DNA from: Prescottella agglutinans
GTDB taxonomy: Bacteria > Actinomycetota > Actinomycetes > Mycobacteriales > Mycobacteriaceae
Direction: 5' to 3'
DNA length: 64,000 nucleotides
NCBI RefSeq assembly: GCF_004011865.1
Contig: NZ_RKLP01000013.1
Location: forward strand, 143,467-207,466
Positions 1-10,186 of this stretch are shown piece after piece (the first letter of the stretch is position 1; every line of letters begins with the position of its first letter). Below the pieces are notes generated by a model. That model was not told the origin of the DNA and did no database searches. It saw only the letters and a program-made list of their open reading frames with translations. The position numbers were made by a program, and so were the translations under genes.

Positions 1-27
1 CACCGGTCCGCGCCTACAGTCGGGTAC

Positions 28-1173
28 GTGTCGGACGACCTGCCGCTACACGACGTGTACGCCGAGCCCGCGCTCGCCGACGTGCTGCCGTCGGCGCTCG
101 CGTCGTGCGGTGTCCCGGGCGAGCGCAACCGCCTCGGGCTGCCGGAGACCGATCGGACGGTGGTGCTGCTGATCGACGGTCTCGGTTGGAACCTGCTGCG
201 CCGCAACGTCGATGCCGCACCCTTCCTCAACGGCGTGGAGGGGCGTCCGATCCGGGCCGGATTCCCGACCACCACCGCGTCGTCGCTGGCGTCGTTCGGG
301 ACCGGTCTGCCACCGGGCCGGCACGGCGTCACCGGCTACGTCTCCGACGTCGCCGAGGCGGGCGGGCCGTTCAACTGGCTGCGCTGGCAGCGCGTGGGCG
401 ATCGGCGCGACGCGTCGGCGCGGGTGGTGCCGGAGCGGATCCAGCCGTACCCCACCGTCTTCGAGCGGGCCACGGCCGCGGGGGTGGTCGCGACGACGGT
501 GCTGCCGCGCGAGTTCGCGGGCAGTGGCCTCACCCGCGCCACGCTGCGCGGCGCCCGATTCGTCGGGACCGTCGCGTACGGCGACCTGTTGCACTCGACC
601 GTGCACGCCGCGACGGCCGGCGAGCGGACGCTCGTCTACTGCTACCTGAGCCAGATGGACACCCTCGGGCACGTGTACGGGCCCGGGACCGAGGGCTGGG
701 TGGCGCAGTTGACGATCGTCGACCGGTTCGTCGAGGACCTCGTCGCCCGACTCGGCCCCGACGTCGAACTGCTGGTGACCGCCGACCACGGCATGGCCGT
801 CGTCGACCCGTCGGACCGGATCGACTTCGACACCACGCCCGACCTGTCCGAGGGGGTCGCCGCGCTCACCGGCGAGGCCCGCTGCCGGTACGTCCACGCC
901 GAACCCGGTCGGGCCGTCGCGGTGCTGCGCCGCTGGCGCGAGGTGCTCGGAGAGCGAGCCTGGGTCGGGACCCGCGACGACGTCGTGGCGGCCGGGCTGA
1001 TCGGGCCGGACCCGACGCCGGCCGCGCTGCGCCGGATCGGTGACGTGGTGGCGATCGCCCGCGGCGGGACGGCCGTGGTGCGCACCGAGGTGGAGCCGAG
1101 GATGTCGATGCTCAGCGGTCAGCACGGTGCGCTCACCGACGACGAACTGCTGGTTCCGCTACTGCAGGTGTGA
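28..1173 (+). CDS. Alkaline phosphatase family / nucleotide pyrophosphatase-type phosphodiesterase
   Basis: A 381-residue protein of the type I phosphodiesterase/nucleotide pyrophosphatase superfamily, metal-dependent hydrolases of phosphodiester or pyrophosphate bonds. Visible family signatures are the N-terminal metal-binding LLIDGLGW (about residues 47-54), the nucleophile region FPTTTASSLASF (about 79-90, a Thr being the expected nucleophile) and TADHGM (about 250) supplying metal ligands. No signal peptide or membrane segment is seen, so it is probably cytoplasmic. The start is a GTG close to the window edge; upstream context is missing. It converges on the tyrosine phosphatase gene with a strong hairpin between them. 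The substrate is unknown. Confidence 0.8.
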   Translation: MSDDLPLHDVYAEPALADVLPSALASCGVPGERNRLGLPETDRTVVLLIDGLGWNLLRRNVDAAPFLNGVEGRPIRAGFPTTTASSLASFGTGLPPGRHGVTGYVSDVAEAGGPFNWLRWQRVGDRRDASARVVPERIQPYPTVFERATAAGVVATTVLPREFAGSGLTRATLRGARFVGTVAYGDLLHSTVHAATAGERTLVYCYLSQMDTLGHVYGPGTEGWVAQLTIVDRFVEDLVARLGPDVELLVTADHGMAVVDPSDRIDFDTTPDLSEGVAALTGEARCRYVHAEPGRAVAVLRRWREVLGERAWVGTRDDVVAAGLIGPDPTPAALRRIGDVVAIARGGTAVVRTEVEPRMSMLSGQHGALTDDELLVPLLQV

Positions 1174-1177
1174 CGAG

Positions 1178-1219
1178 CGTGGTTCGGACGGAAGATCGTT
1201 CGTGACCGTCCGAACCACG
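1178..1219. terminator. Bidirectional terminator-like hairpin
   Basis: A perfect 14-bp stem (CGTGGTTCGGACGG at 1178-1191 pairing with 1206-1219) with a 14-base loop lies between two convergent genes. There is no clear T-run, as is common for actinobacterial terminators. Confidence 0.55.
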
Positions 1220-1233
1220 GCCCGGTGGGTGAT

Positions 1234-2214
1234 CTACGCCGATAGCTTGTGCGTGAGCTTCGCGATGGTCGTGTCGTCGAGGCCGAGGCCCTTGGTGAGG
1301 TACCCGTTCACGTCGCCGTAGGTGGTGTGCATCTGCGCGAGTCCGGCTTCGAGGTAGCTCTTGTCGACGGCCAGGACGGGCGTGAGGTTGAGCGCGACCT
1401 GCTCACCAGCTGGCCCCATCGCCGCGCGGATCTGTGCGAGCGTGGCGGCAGTGGTCTCGGCCAGGTACTCGTTGCTGAGCAGGTAGTCGTCCATGACCGT
1501 CGCGGGCGCCGCCCCGGCCAGGCTCTGCAGGATCGCGGCGGTCCAGCCGGTGCGGTCCTTGCCGGCGCTGCAGTGGAAGATCACCGGCCCGTCGCTGTTC
1601 GCGATGTCGGTGAGCACCTGCTTGAAGCCCGCGCGCTTCGCCGGATCGGTGACGTAGCTGCGGTTGGCGTCGATCATGAACTGCCGGCCCTGCTCGGGCG
1701 ACTTGATCGTCGAAGCCAGCGTGACCAGGTCGCCGAACTCGATCGGGATGTTCTTGTAGATGGCGCCCGCCGGGACCTTGTCGGGACCACCTACGAGCGG
1801 ATTGCTGATCTCGGTGGGACCGCGCAGGTCGTAGATGTGCTTGATGTTCAGCGACGACAGTGTCGCCAGGTCGGCGTCACTGGCAGACGACAGTGCGTTC
1901 GAGCGGTAGATGACACCGCGCCTCAGGTGGTCACCGCCCGTGGCGGCGTACCCGGGACCGTCGTTCCCGGCGACGTCCCGGAAGTTGGCGATCGAGGTCA
2001 GCTTCGCAGTCGGATCCAGCGGTGTCTCAGCGGATCCCGTGCCGAGCGACCCGAGCGAACCGGTGCCGAGCGAGCCGAGCGAACCGGTGCCAGCCGAACC
2101 GAGATCGAGTGCTGAGGCGATCGTGTTGGCGGAGAGGAGCATTCCTCCGGCGAGGAGCAGGGCGGTGGCGGATCGCGTGGTCCGCACGTGTAACGGGCTG
2201 GAGCCTGCCTTCAT
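1234..2214 (-). CDS. Secreted tyrosine/serine protein phosphatase (PtpB-like)
   Basis: A 326-residue protein with the cysteine phosphatase signature HCSAGKDRTGW at residues 214-224, where Cys215 is the nucleophile and Arg221 binds phosphate. The conserved N-terminal block NFRDVAG (about 77-83) and RSNALSSAS (104-112) match the Tyr_phosphatase3 / mycobacterial PtpB type. Residues 1-35 form a basic then hydrophobic signal peptide ending near TIASA, so it is probably exported. After it comes a short Gly/Ser/Leu tandem repeat (about residues 44-61), likely a flexible linker. The ATG start follows a GGAAC-type weak ribosome site. Substrates may be phosphoproteins or phosphoinositides; this cannot be decided here. 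Confidence 0.85.
   Translation of the reverse strand: MKAGSSPLHVRTTRSATALLLAGGMLLSANTIASALDLGSAGTGSLGSLGTGSLGSLGTGSAETPLDPTAKLTSIANFRDVAGNDGPGYAATGGDHLRRGVIYRSNALSSASDADLATLSSLNIKHIYDLRGPTEISNPLVGGPDKVPAGAIYKNIPIEFGDLVTLASTIKSPEQGRQFMIDANRSYVTDPAKRAGFKQVLTDIANSDGPVIFHCSAGKDRTGWTAAILQSLAGAAPATVMDDYLLSNEYLAETTAATLAQIRAAMGPAGEQVALNLTPVLAVDKSYLEAGLAQMHTTYGDVNGYLTKGLGLDDTTIAKLTHKLSA
2039..2086. repeat. 24-bp tandem repeat inside the phosphatase gene
   Basis: Two consecutive 24-base units (2039-2062 and 2063-2086) differ at one position. They encode the repeated Gly-Thr-Gly-Ser-Leu-Gly-Ser-Leu linker just after the signal peptide. Confidence 0.85.
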
Positions 2215-2492
2215 TTCGGTTCCTTTCGTTGTGTGGAGCGGTGTGTGTTTCAGGGGGGTGACGTCGGCGGCGCCGGTGAATCCGTATCGGTCGCAGGGAC
2301 CGATGATTCCGACCTCGAGGGGCCGGAGCGGAGGCCGAGGTAGTGGGGGAGTGCCGGTTCGCGTGTGACGGTGAGGATCTCGTCGGGTTTGCCGTTGCCG
2401 CCGGGACGAACGTCAGGTCGTGCTCGGGCCGGCCGAGCCATTCCGGTTCGCGCGAGCGGTCGGTTCAGGCGCCGGTGGCGTGGGCGAGAGCA

Positions 2493-3683
2493 TCACGCGA
2501 CCTCCTGCCCGGCGACGCGGGCCCAGTACGAGCCGTCGAGCATCTCCTCGACCGTCTTGCGGTGCAGGATCATGTCGTCGGGGTCGGCGGGGGCTTCGGC
2601 CTGACCGAACGCGACGGCCCGGCTCTGGACGCGGAACATGATGATCGCGTGCCGCAGGGCGGCGTAGAGGGTGTAGAAGGCGAGATCGGTTGCACGATGG
2701 CCGGTGAGGTCGCGGTAGGTGCCCACGACGTCGTCGCGGCGCAGGAAGCCCGGGAGGCCGGGCAGCCCGGCGACACCGGCGAGGTCCTCGAAGAACCTGT
2801 GGATGAAGATCATCCAACCGAGATCCAGTTCGCGGGGGCCGAGGGTGGCCATCTCCCAGTCGAGGACCGCGACCGGTTCGAAGTCGCGGTAGATGATGTT
2901 CCCGATCCGCGAATCGCCCCAGCACAGCACGGCCGGCCCGGCGACGGTGGGCCAGTTGTTGTCGAGCCAGTCGAGCCCGCGTTCGATGAGCGGTGAACGC
3001 GGGCCGGTCTCGGTGGCCCATTCGTAGTAGCGGCGCTGGCCGTCCACATGCGCGCGCAGCGTGACGTCAGCGGTGACCTCGCCAGCGCCCTCCACCGGCG
3101 ACAGGCTCGGAAACACCTGGGCGGGTGCGGGTATCGCGTGCAGGTCGGCGAGCACCCGGACCGACGAATCCTGCAGGCGCCGGCGCTCCTCCGGCGAGCC
3201 CTCGGACAGCCAGGACCCGCCGAAGTTGTAGGGCATCACGTCGGGTGGGACCTGCCCGTCGAGTCGTTCCATGACGAAGAACTCGCCGCCGAGTGCGTCC
3301 GGGGAGGTTTCGGACCAGTACACGCGCGGCACCGGCACCGACGAGTGCGCGCCGACCGCCTTGATCACCTGGTACTGCTGGTCCAGGTCGTAGGTGGGGA
3401 AGATCGGCACCCCCGACGGCGCGGGCGCGATGCGGGCGACCAGGTAGTGGTGGCGTCGTTCGTCGTCCTCGTTCCACAGCGCGTCGAACAGGATCGTCTC
3501 GTTCGACATCCCGTTCGCGGCCGGGACCTGCACGTCGGTGACCTCGGGGTCCGCGCCGGCGGGGAGCTTGGTGCCCAGCCAGGTCTGCAGGCGGGCGGCG
3601 AGTTCGCCGGGGTCGGTGCGGGAGGCGACGGGTCGGGACATCTCGGAGAAGTCCTGATCGTCGGTCGTGTACTCGGAACTCAT
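2493..3683 (-). CDS. APH-family phosphotransferase (kinase-like, ACAD10/11 N-terminal type)
   Basis: A 396-residue aminoglycoside-phosphotransferase-fold protein. The catalytic loop reads CWGDSRIGNII, with Asp and Asn in the kinase positions but Trp in place of the usual His of HGD. The metal-binding VLDWEMATLGPRELDLGW follows. This group of actinobacterial proteins usually phosphorylates small hydroxylated or acyl substrates, and related domains precede acyl-CoA dehydrogenases in ACAD10/11. Drug resistance should not be inferred. It is divergent from the TetR gene across a 200-bp region containing two operator-like palindromes, so that regulator may control it. The start is an ATG; residues 1-20 are not conserved-looking. 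Confidence 0.8.
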   Translation of the reverse strand: MSSEYTTDDQDFSEMSRPVASRTDPGELAARLQTWLGTKLPAGADPEVTDVQVPAANGMSNETILFDALWNEDDERRHHYLVARIAPAPSGVPIFPTYDLDQQYQVIKAVGAHSSVPVPRVYWSETSPDALGGEFFVMERLDGQVPPDVMPYNFGGSWLSEGSPEERRRLQDSSVRVLADLHAIPAPAQVFPSLSPVEGAGEVTADVTLRAHVDGQRRYYEWATETGPRSPLIERGLDWLDNNWPTVAGPAVLCWGDSRIGNIIYRDFEPVAVLDWEMATLGPRELDLGWMIFIHRFFEDLAGVAGLPGLPGFLRRDDVVGTYRDLTGHRATDLAFYTLYAALRHAIIMFRVQSRAVAFGQAEAPADPDDMILHRKTVEEMLDGSYWARVAGQEVA

Positions 3684-3809
3684 AGCGCCCCTTGGACGGT
3701 CGGAGGAGCCCGCGGGCCCCTCAGGCGTTGAAAAGCGTTGCAGCAGAGCAGGTACAGAGGTCTTTCGTTCCGCTTTCCCGGAGTGTCGACGGGCGCGGTA
3801 GGCTCTAGT

Positions 3810-3826
3810 CGTTACAACCTGTAACG
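3810..3826. promoter_or_regulatory. Operator-like inverted repeat 1 (TetR site)
   Basis: CGTTACA-ACC-TGTAACG is a perfect 7-bp inverted repeat with a 3-base spacer, in the divergent region between the kinase-like gene and the tetR gene. The TGTAACGGC right half recurs in site 2. Confidence 0.55.
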
Positions 3827-3843
3827 GCTGGGTTGTTAAATAA

Positions 3844-3859
3844 TGTAACGGCCGTCACA
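3844..3859. promoter_or_regulatory. Operator-like palindrome 2 (TetR site)
   Basis: TGTAACGGCCGTCACA is a 16-base near-perfect palindrome (one mismatched pair) located 25 bases before the tetR start codon. It shares TGTAACGGC with site 1, as expected for two binding sites of one autoregulatory TetR protein. Confidence 0.55.
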
Positions 3860-3883
3860 ACGCGACGCAAGGGGTTCGGTGGA

Positions 3884-4525
3884 ATGTCCAGGAAGCGGCA
3901 GGCGCAGCATCGGCTTGGGCCGCAACGAGATCCTGCGATCGACGAGGCGGTGTTGCGGGCGACGCGGGAGCTGCTGATCGAGAACGGCTACGCCGGGACC
4001 ACGATCGACGCGATCTCCACACGCGCCGGTGCCGGGCGGCCCGCCATCTACCGGCGCTGGCCGTCGAAGGCGCACATCGTGCACGACGCGGTGTATCCGG
4101 TGATGGAGTCGGAGACCGTGTCCGACGACGTCGAGATCGCCGAGGAGATCGGCCGACTGACGTACGGCGCGGTCGCGCTGTTCGGCGATGCGGCGGCGCG
4201 GGAGGCCGTGCCGGGGCTGATGAGCGAGGGCCGCAGCGACCCGGAACTGCGCAAGGCACTGACCACGGACCAACTCGAGGTGGTCCGTGAGGAACTCGGC
4301 AACCGGATCGCCCGGGCGGTCGACGCCGGCGAAGTGCGCGAGGGCATCGACGCGGACACCCTCCTCGACGTCATCGCCGGCGCCGCGATCTTCGCGCAGT
4401 CGGCCCGGGATGTTCAGGACCAGGAGCGGCTCGCGTCGACGCTCGTCGACATCGTGCTGAACGGTGTCCTACCTGCGGCGGGGCCGACGACCTCGAGCGA
4501 GCGGGAACCGCTCCGCCAAGTGTGA
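3884..4525 (+). CDS. TetR/AcrR family transcriptional regulator
   Basis: A 213-residue regulator. Residues about 15-65 form the TetR helix-turn-helix (LIENGYAGTTIDAISTRAG, then RPAIYRRWPSKAHIV), and the C-terminal half is a helical ligand-binding domain of the TetR_C type. I chose the ATG at 3884 because the protein from there has normal TetR length; an upstream in-frame start at 3833 would lie inside the operator region. It is divergent from the kinase-like gene and 92 bases before the hydrolase start at 4618, so autoregulation and control of both neighbours is likely. The ligand is unknown. Confidence 0.85.
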   Translation: MSRKRQAQHRLGPQRDPAIDEAVLRATRELLIENGYAGTTIDAISTRAGAGRPAIYRRWPSKAHIVHDAVYPVMESETVSDDVEIAEEIGRLTYGAVALFGDAAAREAVPGLMSEGRSDPELRKALTTDQLEVVREELGNRIARAVDAGEVREGIDADTLLDVIAGAAIFAQSARDVQDQERLASTLVDIVLNGVLPAAGPTTSSEREPLRQV

Positions 4526-4617
4526 CGAGCGAGTCGCTGCGCCGGGAGGCGTCGGACTCTATCGTGGCGGACGGGGTGGACCAGGCCATCCCTGTGCGGA
4601 GGACGACTGGGGGCAGT

Positions 4618-5592
4618 ATGCGAACGCGCGAGACGACGATCATCCGGCACTGGAAGGTGAGCCTGCGGGCCTGGCTGGTGTTCTGGTTCGCCCGCATCTT
4701 CGTCAAACCCTTGTTTGCCACGTGGCCCATGACCGATCGCGGGCTCGCCGTGCTGGGACGGCTCGAGAAGGTGGTGGATCGGCTGCCGCGGCCGAATGGC
4801 GTCGTCGTCGAACCCATGACGCTGGGCGGGGTTCCGAGCGAGCGAATCACCCATCCCCGCAGGGCGGCGGACTCGCTGGCCGGTGCCACGATCCTCTACT
4901 TCCACGGCGGCGCCTTCGTGTTCTGCGGCTTGGCCAGTCACCGGAGCCTCTGCTCGGTGCTGGCCGCGCGGGCAGGGGTCCCCGTGGTCTCGGTCGAGTA
5001 CCGGCAGCTGCCGTACGGCGGCATCGGCACCTCGATCCACGACGCGATGGCCGCGTACACCGAGCTGCTCGGCAAGTGCGACGACCCGACGAAGATCATC
5101 CTGGCCGGGGACTCGGCCGGCGGGTACCTCGCGATGAAGGTCGCCGAGCTGGCCGCGACGCGCGGCATGGTGACGCCCGCCGCGGTGATCGGCTACTCGC
5201 CGCTGCTCAACCTGGCCCTCGAGAAGCACGATCCGGACTACATGCGTCGCGACGCGTACCTGCCGATGAGTCAGGTGGCGAACCTGAAGGATCTGTGGGC
5301 GGGCGGTCCGGAGCCGATCGCCGGGGCCGACTCGCCCATCGAGGCCGACCCGCACCTGTATCCGCCGGTGTTCTTCAGCGTCGCGCAGTACGAGCTGATG
5401 CGCCCCGACGTCGAGGCGATGACCGCCATGCTCGAGGACGCCGGGCAGGCCGTCGAGACCCACGTGTGGAGCGGGCAGATCCACGCCTACCCGGTGTTCG
5501 GCACGGTGCTGAACGAGGCGTCGATGACGATCGCGTTCAGCCTCGACTTCGTCCGCCGCTCACTGGGCTATCGCGGCCGGCACTCGGCGTGA
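4618..5592 (+). CDS. Alpha/beta hydrolase, hormone-sensitive-lipase (HSL) type esterase
   Basis: A 324-residue esterase/lipase. It has the oxyanion-hole motif HGGAF (residues 96-100) and the nucleophile elbow GDSAGG with Ser166. A catalytic Asp is expected near RPDVEAM, and a His near SGQIHAYPVF. An N-terminal hydrophobic stretch (about 17-35, WLVFWFARIFVKPLF) may anchor or signal membrane association. Start choice: ATG at 4618 preceded by GGGGGC; an alternative GTG at 4522 overlaps the tetR stop codon, but its extra 32 residues look non-conserved. It is probably co-transcribed with the TetR gene. The ester substrate is unknown. Confidence 0.8.
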   Translation: MRTRETTIIRHWKVSLRAWLVFWFARIFVKPLFATWPMTDRGLAVLGRLEKVVDRLPRPNGVVVEPMTLGGVPSERITHPRRAADSLAGATILYFHGGAFVFCGLASHRSLCSVLAARAGVPVVSVEYRQLPYGGIGTSIHDAMAAYTELLGKCDDPTKIILAGDSAGGYLAMKVAELAATRGMVTPAAVIGYSPLLNLALEKHDPDYMRRDAYLPMSQVANLKDLWAGGPEPIAGADSPIEADPHLYPPVFFSVAQYELMRPDVEAMTAMLEDAGQAVETHVWSGQIHAYPVFGTVLNEASMTIAFSLDFVRRSLGYRGRHSA

Positions 5593-5598
5593 GCGCCG

Positions 5599-6045
5599 CT
5601 ACGATCCCAGGGCCTCGATCCGGGCGCGCAGGCTCGCTTCGGTCTGCCGGATCGCGGTGACGACGAACGGCTCGATCAGCTTGCCGAGCGCGCGGCCCGC
5701 CAGCCCGCCGGGCAGCTCGTAGCCGAAATCGACGGACAGTTCGGTGCGGTCGTCGTCGACCGGGGCGAACATCCAGCTCGACCGGTTGCCGAAGCCGGCG
5801 ACCGACGTCAGTGTGATGAGCCGGTCCTGCTCCCACTCGGTGATCTCGACCGTCGACCTCAGCGCCTTGGGGCCGATCTGCATCGCGGCGTCGTAGCGCG
5901 CCCCCAACCCCTGGTCGAGATCGCCGATCGGGTCGAACCGGCTGATGCCGAACATCCAGTCGGGCACGTTCCGGTAGTCGTCGATGTGCGCGAACGCCAG
6001 ATCGACCGGAACGACCGCGACCGCCTTGTGTCGTACGTGGATCAT
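5599..6045 (-). CDS. SRPBCC-fold (polyketide cyclase/dehydrase-like) protein
   Basis: A 148-residue small START-like protein. The N-terminus IHVRHKAVAVVPVDLAFAHIDDYRNVPDWMFG and the late segment DRTELSVDFGYELPGGLAGRA... follow the SRPBCC pattern of a strand-helix start and a long C-terminal helix over a ligand cavity. Members bind hydrophobic ligands; no catalytic residues can be assigned. It converges on the hydrolase gene with only 6 bases between stop codons. Function is unknown. Confidence 0.7.
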   Translation of the reverse strand: MIHVRHKAVAVVPVDLAFAHIDDYRNVPDWMFGISRFDPIGDLDQGLGARYDAAMQIGPKALRSTVEITEWEQDRLITLTSVAGFGNRSSWMFAPVDDDRTELSVDFGYELPGGLAGRALGKLIEPFVVTAIRQTEASLRARIEALGS

Positions 6046-6109
6046 GAGTTCCTCCCTCCCGTGAACTCCCCGGAGATCGGACGTTAGTACACCCCGGATG
6101 TGACCCCCG

Positions 6110-6772
6110 TCACCGGCGTCCCGAAAGCCGGAATTCGGCGATCTCGCGGGCGTTGTCGATCGCGTCGGCCACGGCCCGGTGCCGGTCGTCCGCGGTCTCG
6201 GCGGCCAGCACCGCGAACTTGTCGGCCGCGCCCATCGGCACCCACGACGCGAGCGCGTACAGGTGGTCGCCGGGCTGCTCGAGCACGTCGAACATGCGCG
6301 GCGGCGCGGGCGGCGGCGTGTCCCGCAGCTCGCGGATGCGGGTCAGCACGATGTACAGCTCGGTGATCTTGTCGGTGAGGTGCTGGAGTTGGCCGTCGGA
6401 GACGCGTCCCGCGGCGCCCACCGGCCACGGCTCGACCACCGCCTGCGGGTACGGATCGTCGCCGAGCCAGTGCCGCACCCGGATCCGCTCCTCGCCGACG
6501 CAGTCCAGCGCCCACCGGCCGTCGCCGATGCCGACGTGGGAGACGATGCGCACCGCGGTGCCGATGTCGTGTCGGGCGTCGTGGCCGCCCACCTCGTGGC
6601 CGCGCGCGATGAGGACGGTGCCGAACCGCGGCCCCGCGGTCGCGGACAGGCAGTCGCGCACGAGCGCCTGGTAGCGGGGCTCGAACACGTGCAGCGGCAG
6701 CCGTTCCCCGGGCAGCAGTGCGGAACCGAGGGGAAACATCGGCATAACGGTCATTTGACCAGGATCGCTCAT
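6110..6772 (-). CDS. LON peptidase substrate-binding-domain protein
   Basis: A 220-residue stand-alone LON N-terminal domain without ATPase or protease parts. The hallmark MFPLGSALLPGERLPLHVFEPRYQALV lies at about residues 12-38. The start overlaps the stop of the upstream DUF309 gene by one base (TGATG arrangement), indicating translational coupling. I start at the ATG at 6772; much longer upstream extensions in this frame overlap the DUF309 gene and are not credible. The role of stand-alone LON domains is poorly known; substrate recognition or adaptor function is a guess. Confidence 0.8.
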   Translation of the reverse strand: MSDPGQMTVMPMFPLGSALLPGERLPLHVFEPRYQALVRDCLSATAGPRFGTVLIARGHEVGGHDARHDIGTAVRIVSHVGIGDGRWALDCVGEERIRVRHWLGDDPYPQAVVEPWPVGAAGRVSDGQLQHLTDKITELYIVLTRIRELRDTPPPAPPRMFDVLEQPGDHLYALASWVPMGAADKFAVLAAETADDRHRAVADAIDNAREIAEFRLSGRR

Positions 6773-7245
6773 CAGGGCATCCGGAGACGGGGAACCGGGA
6801 CCGTGTCGGGCGGGGTGTCTCGATCCAGTTCCACGATCAGGTGATCGGCCCACGCCACCAGGCCGGTGATGTCGAGGGCGTGCGGCGGGTCCACCTCGTA
6901 CGGGACGATGCGGTGCCGACCCTGGCGCAGCAGCGACACCGCGCCGGCCGGGTTGCCGCGCATCTGATGGGTCACCGCGACCGCCAACTGCGCCAGGCCC
7001 TGCCACAGCCCGCGCTCCTCCTGCGGCGCCTTCTTCCACGCGGACTCGAGCACCTCGTGGGCGTGGAACGGCAGGTCGTGGTCGAGCAGGCGCTGCGCCT
7101 CGGTGATCGCCTCGTTCGGATCCAGGTCCAGGTCGTCGGGCATCGTCGGAAACCCTTCCTCGCCCCACTCCAGCGGCCGGCCCAGACGGTCCCGGGGCCG
7201 GGCGTTGCGCGGCTTGCCGAGGGTGTCCCGATCGCGGTCGGCCAT
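6772..7245 (-). CDS. DUF309 domain protein
   Basis: A 157-residue protein whose central part (about residues 45-110) matches DUF309: EAQRLLDHDLPFHAHEVLESAWK followed by LWQGLAQLAVAVTHQMRGNPAGA. This is a helical bundle with conserved His/Glu residues that could bind metal. The N-terminal 35 residues are basic and low-complexity. It is the first gene of a two-gene operon with the LON-domain protein. Biochemical function is unknown. Confidence 0.75.
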   Translation of the reverse strand: MADRDRDTLGKPRNARPRDRLGRPLEWGEEGFPTMPDDLDLDPNEAITEAQRLLDHDLPFHAHEVLESAWKKAPQEERGLWQGLAQLAVAVTHQMRGNPAGAVSLLRQGRHRIVPYEVDPPHALDITGLVAWADHLIVELDRDTPPDTVPVPRLRMP

Positions 7246-7316
7246 AGAAGCAATCTAGTCGCCGACAGGGGTGTCGGGGGAGGGGCAGTGCGGCGCCCGC
7301 ATCGGGGCAAAGAAAA

Positions 7317-7346
7317 GACCCGGTATCGCTGGTGCGATACCGGGTC
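7317..7346 (-). terminator. Intrinsic terminator of the initiator tRNA
   Basis: A perfect 13-bp stem (GACCCGGTATCGC at 7317-7329 with 7334-7346) and 4-base loop are followed on the minus strand by TTTTCTTT. This is one of the few textbook Rho-independent terminators in the window; it sits 10 bases after the tRNA 3' end. Confidence 0.9.
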
Positions 7347-7355
7347 TCTCATTTG

Positions 7356-7429
7356 TAGCGGGGACAGGATTTGAACCTGCGACCTCTGGGTTATGAGCCC
7401 AGCGAGCTACCGAGCTGCTCCACCCCGCG
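7356..7429 (-). tRNA. Initiator tRNA-Met (anticodon CAU)
   Basis: A 74-nucleotide cloverleaf on the minus strand with anticodon CAU. Two initiator marks are visible: the first acceptor pair is a mismatch (C1 opposite U72), and the anticodon stem carries three consecutive G:C pairs (CTGGG/CCCAG). The 3' CCA is not encoded (the genome reads ACAAAT after the acceptor stem). A strong terminator follows. Confidence 0.95.
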
Positions 7430-7592
7430 TCGGTACGTTCAGCCTACACGACATTTCGGGGCGCCTTGACCACGTGCCCGTTCGGGGGTCGGATCGTCTG
7501 TGGTCCCGGTCACCGGAAAGCGCCCCGAACCGGCTCGATCACGGCCCTAATCTGCGGAGATACTGCACGACGAGGGATCCGGAGGGATTCGC

Positions 7593-8405
7593 ATGGCACT
7601 GCTCGAGAACAAGGTCGCCTTCATCACAGGCGCGGCACGCGGACAGGGGCGCAACCACGCGGTGCGCTTCGCACGCGAGGGCGCGGACATCATCGCGCTC
7701 GACATCTGCGCGTCCGTGTCCGACGACGTCGGCTACCCGGCGGCGACGCCCGAGGATCTCGAGGAGACCGCCCGCCTGGTGCGCGCCGAGGGCCGCGAGA
7801 TCGTCACCGCGATCGGCGACGTGCGCGACCAGGCGGCGCTGCAGGCCGCCGTCGACGCCGGTGTGGAGCGCTTCGGTCGTCTCGACATCGTGGTCGCCAA
7901 CGCCGGCATCTCGACGTGGAACCGCTTCTGGGAGATGCCCGAGGAGCAGTGGACCACGATGATCGACATCAACCTCAACGGTGTGTGGCGCACCCTCAAG
8001 GCGGCGGTGCCCGCGATGATCGACGGCGGCCGCGGCGGCTCGATCGTCGTCGTCAGTTCGGCGGCCGGCATCAAGGCCAGCCCGGGCACGTCGAACTACA
8101 CCTCCGCCAAGCACGGCCTGGTGGGCCTGACGAAGACCGCAGCGATCGAGTTGGGCGAGTTCGGTATTCGCGTCAACTCGATCCACCCGGGCGCGGTGGA
8201 CACCCCGATGGGCCAGGACGCCAACGTTGGCAAGATCCTCATGCAGTACCCGCGCTACCTCGACAACTACAAGTGGCCGCTCGCCGGGCTGGACAAGTGC
8301 AGCGTCGACGACGTCTCCGAGGCGGTGCTGTACCTCGCCAGCGACCGGTCGCGCACCGTCACCGGTTCCCAGATGTCGCTGGACCTGGGCATCACGTCCA
8401 TTTAG
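7593..8405 (+). CDS. Mycofactocin-type SDR family NAD(P)-dependent oxidoreductase
   Basis: A 270-residue short-chain dehydrogenase. It has the Rossmann motif TGAARGQGRNHA (about residues 12-23), the NAG motif (VVANAGIS), catalytic Ser in VVVSSAAG, and the YTSAKHG Tyr-Lys pair. The insertion after the second strand (ICASVSDDVGYPAATPEDLEET) and the GQGRNHAVRFA start are typical of the mycofactocin-coupled SDR subfamily, whose nicotinamide cofactor is tightly bound and recycled through mycofactocin. Its substrate is probably an alcohol. The ATG has a good ribosome site (GGAGGG, 9 bases upstream). It is monocistronic. Confidence 0.85.
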   Translation: MALLENKVAFITGAARGQGRNHAVRFAREGADIIALDICASVSDDVGYPAATPEDLEETARLVRAEGREIVTAIGDVRDQAALQAAVDAGVERFGRLDIVVANAGISTWNRFWEMPEEQWTTMIDINLNGVWRTLKAAVPAMIDGGRGGSIVVVSSAAGIKASPGTSNYTSAKHGLVGLTKTAAIELGEFGIRVNSIHPGAVDTPMGQDANVGKILMQYPRYLDNYKWPLAGLDKCSVDDVSEAVLYLASDRSRTVTGSQMSLDLGITSI

Positions 8406-8415
8406 GCGGCTGCGC

Positions 8416-8465
8416 CGCCCGTGCGCCCTTCTGGTAGTCCCAACTACCGAAAAGACGCACGGGCG
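8416..8465. terminator. Nested hairpin between convergent genes
   Basis: An outer stem (8416-8425 with 8456-8465; core CCCGTGCG/CGCACGGG) encloses an inner hairpin GGTAGT-CCCA-ACTACC (8433-8448). It lies between the SDR and hpd stop codons and probably terminates transcription in both directions. Confidence 0.5.
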
Positions 8466-8473
8466 CGGAGCGC

Positions 8474-10186
<1,713 letters not shown>

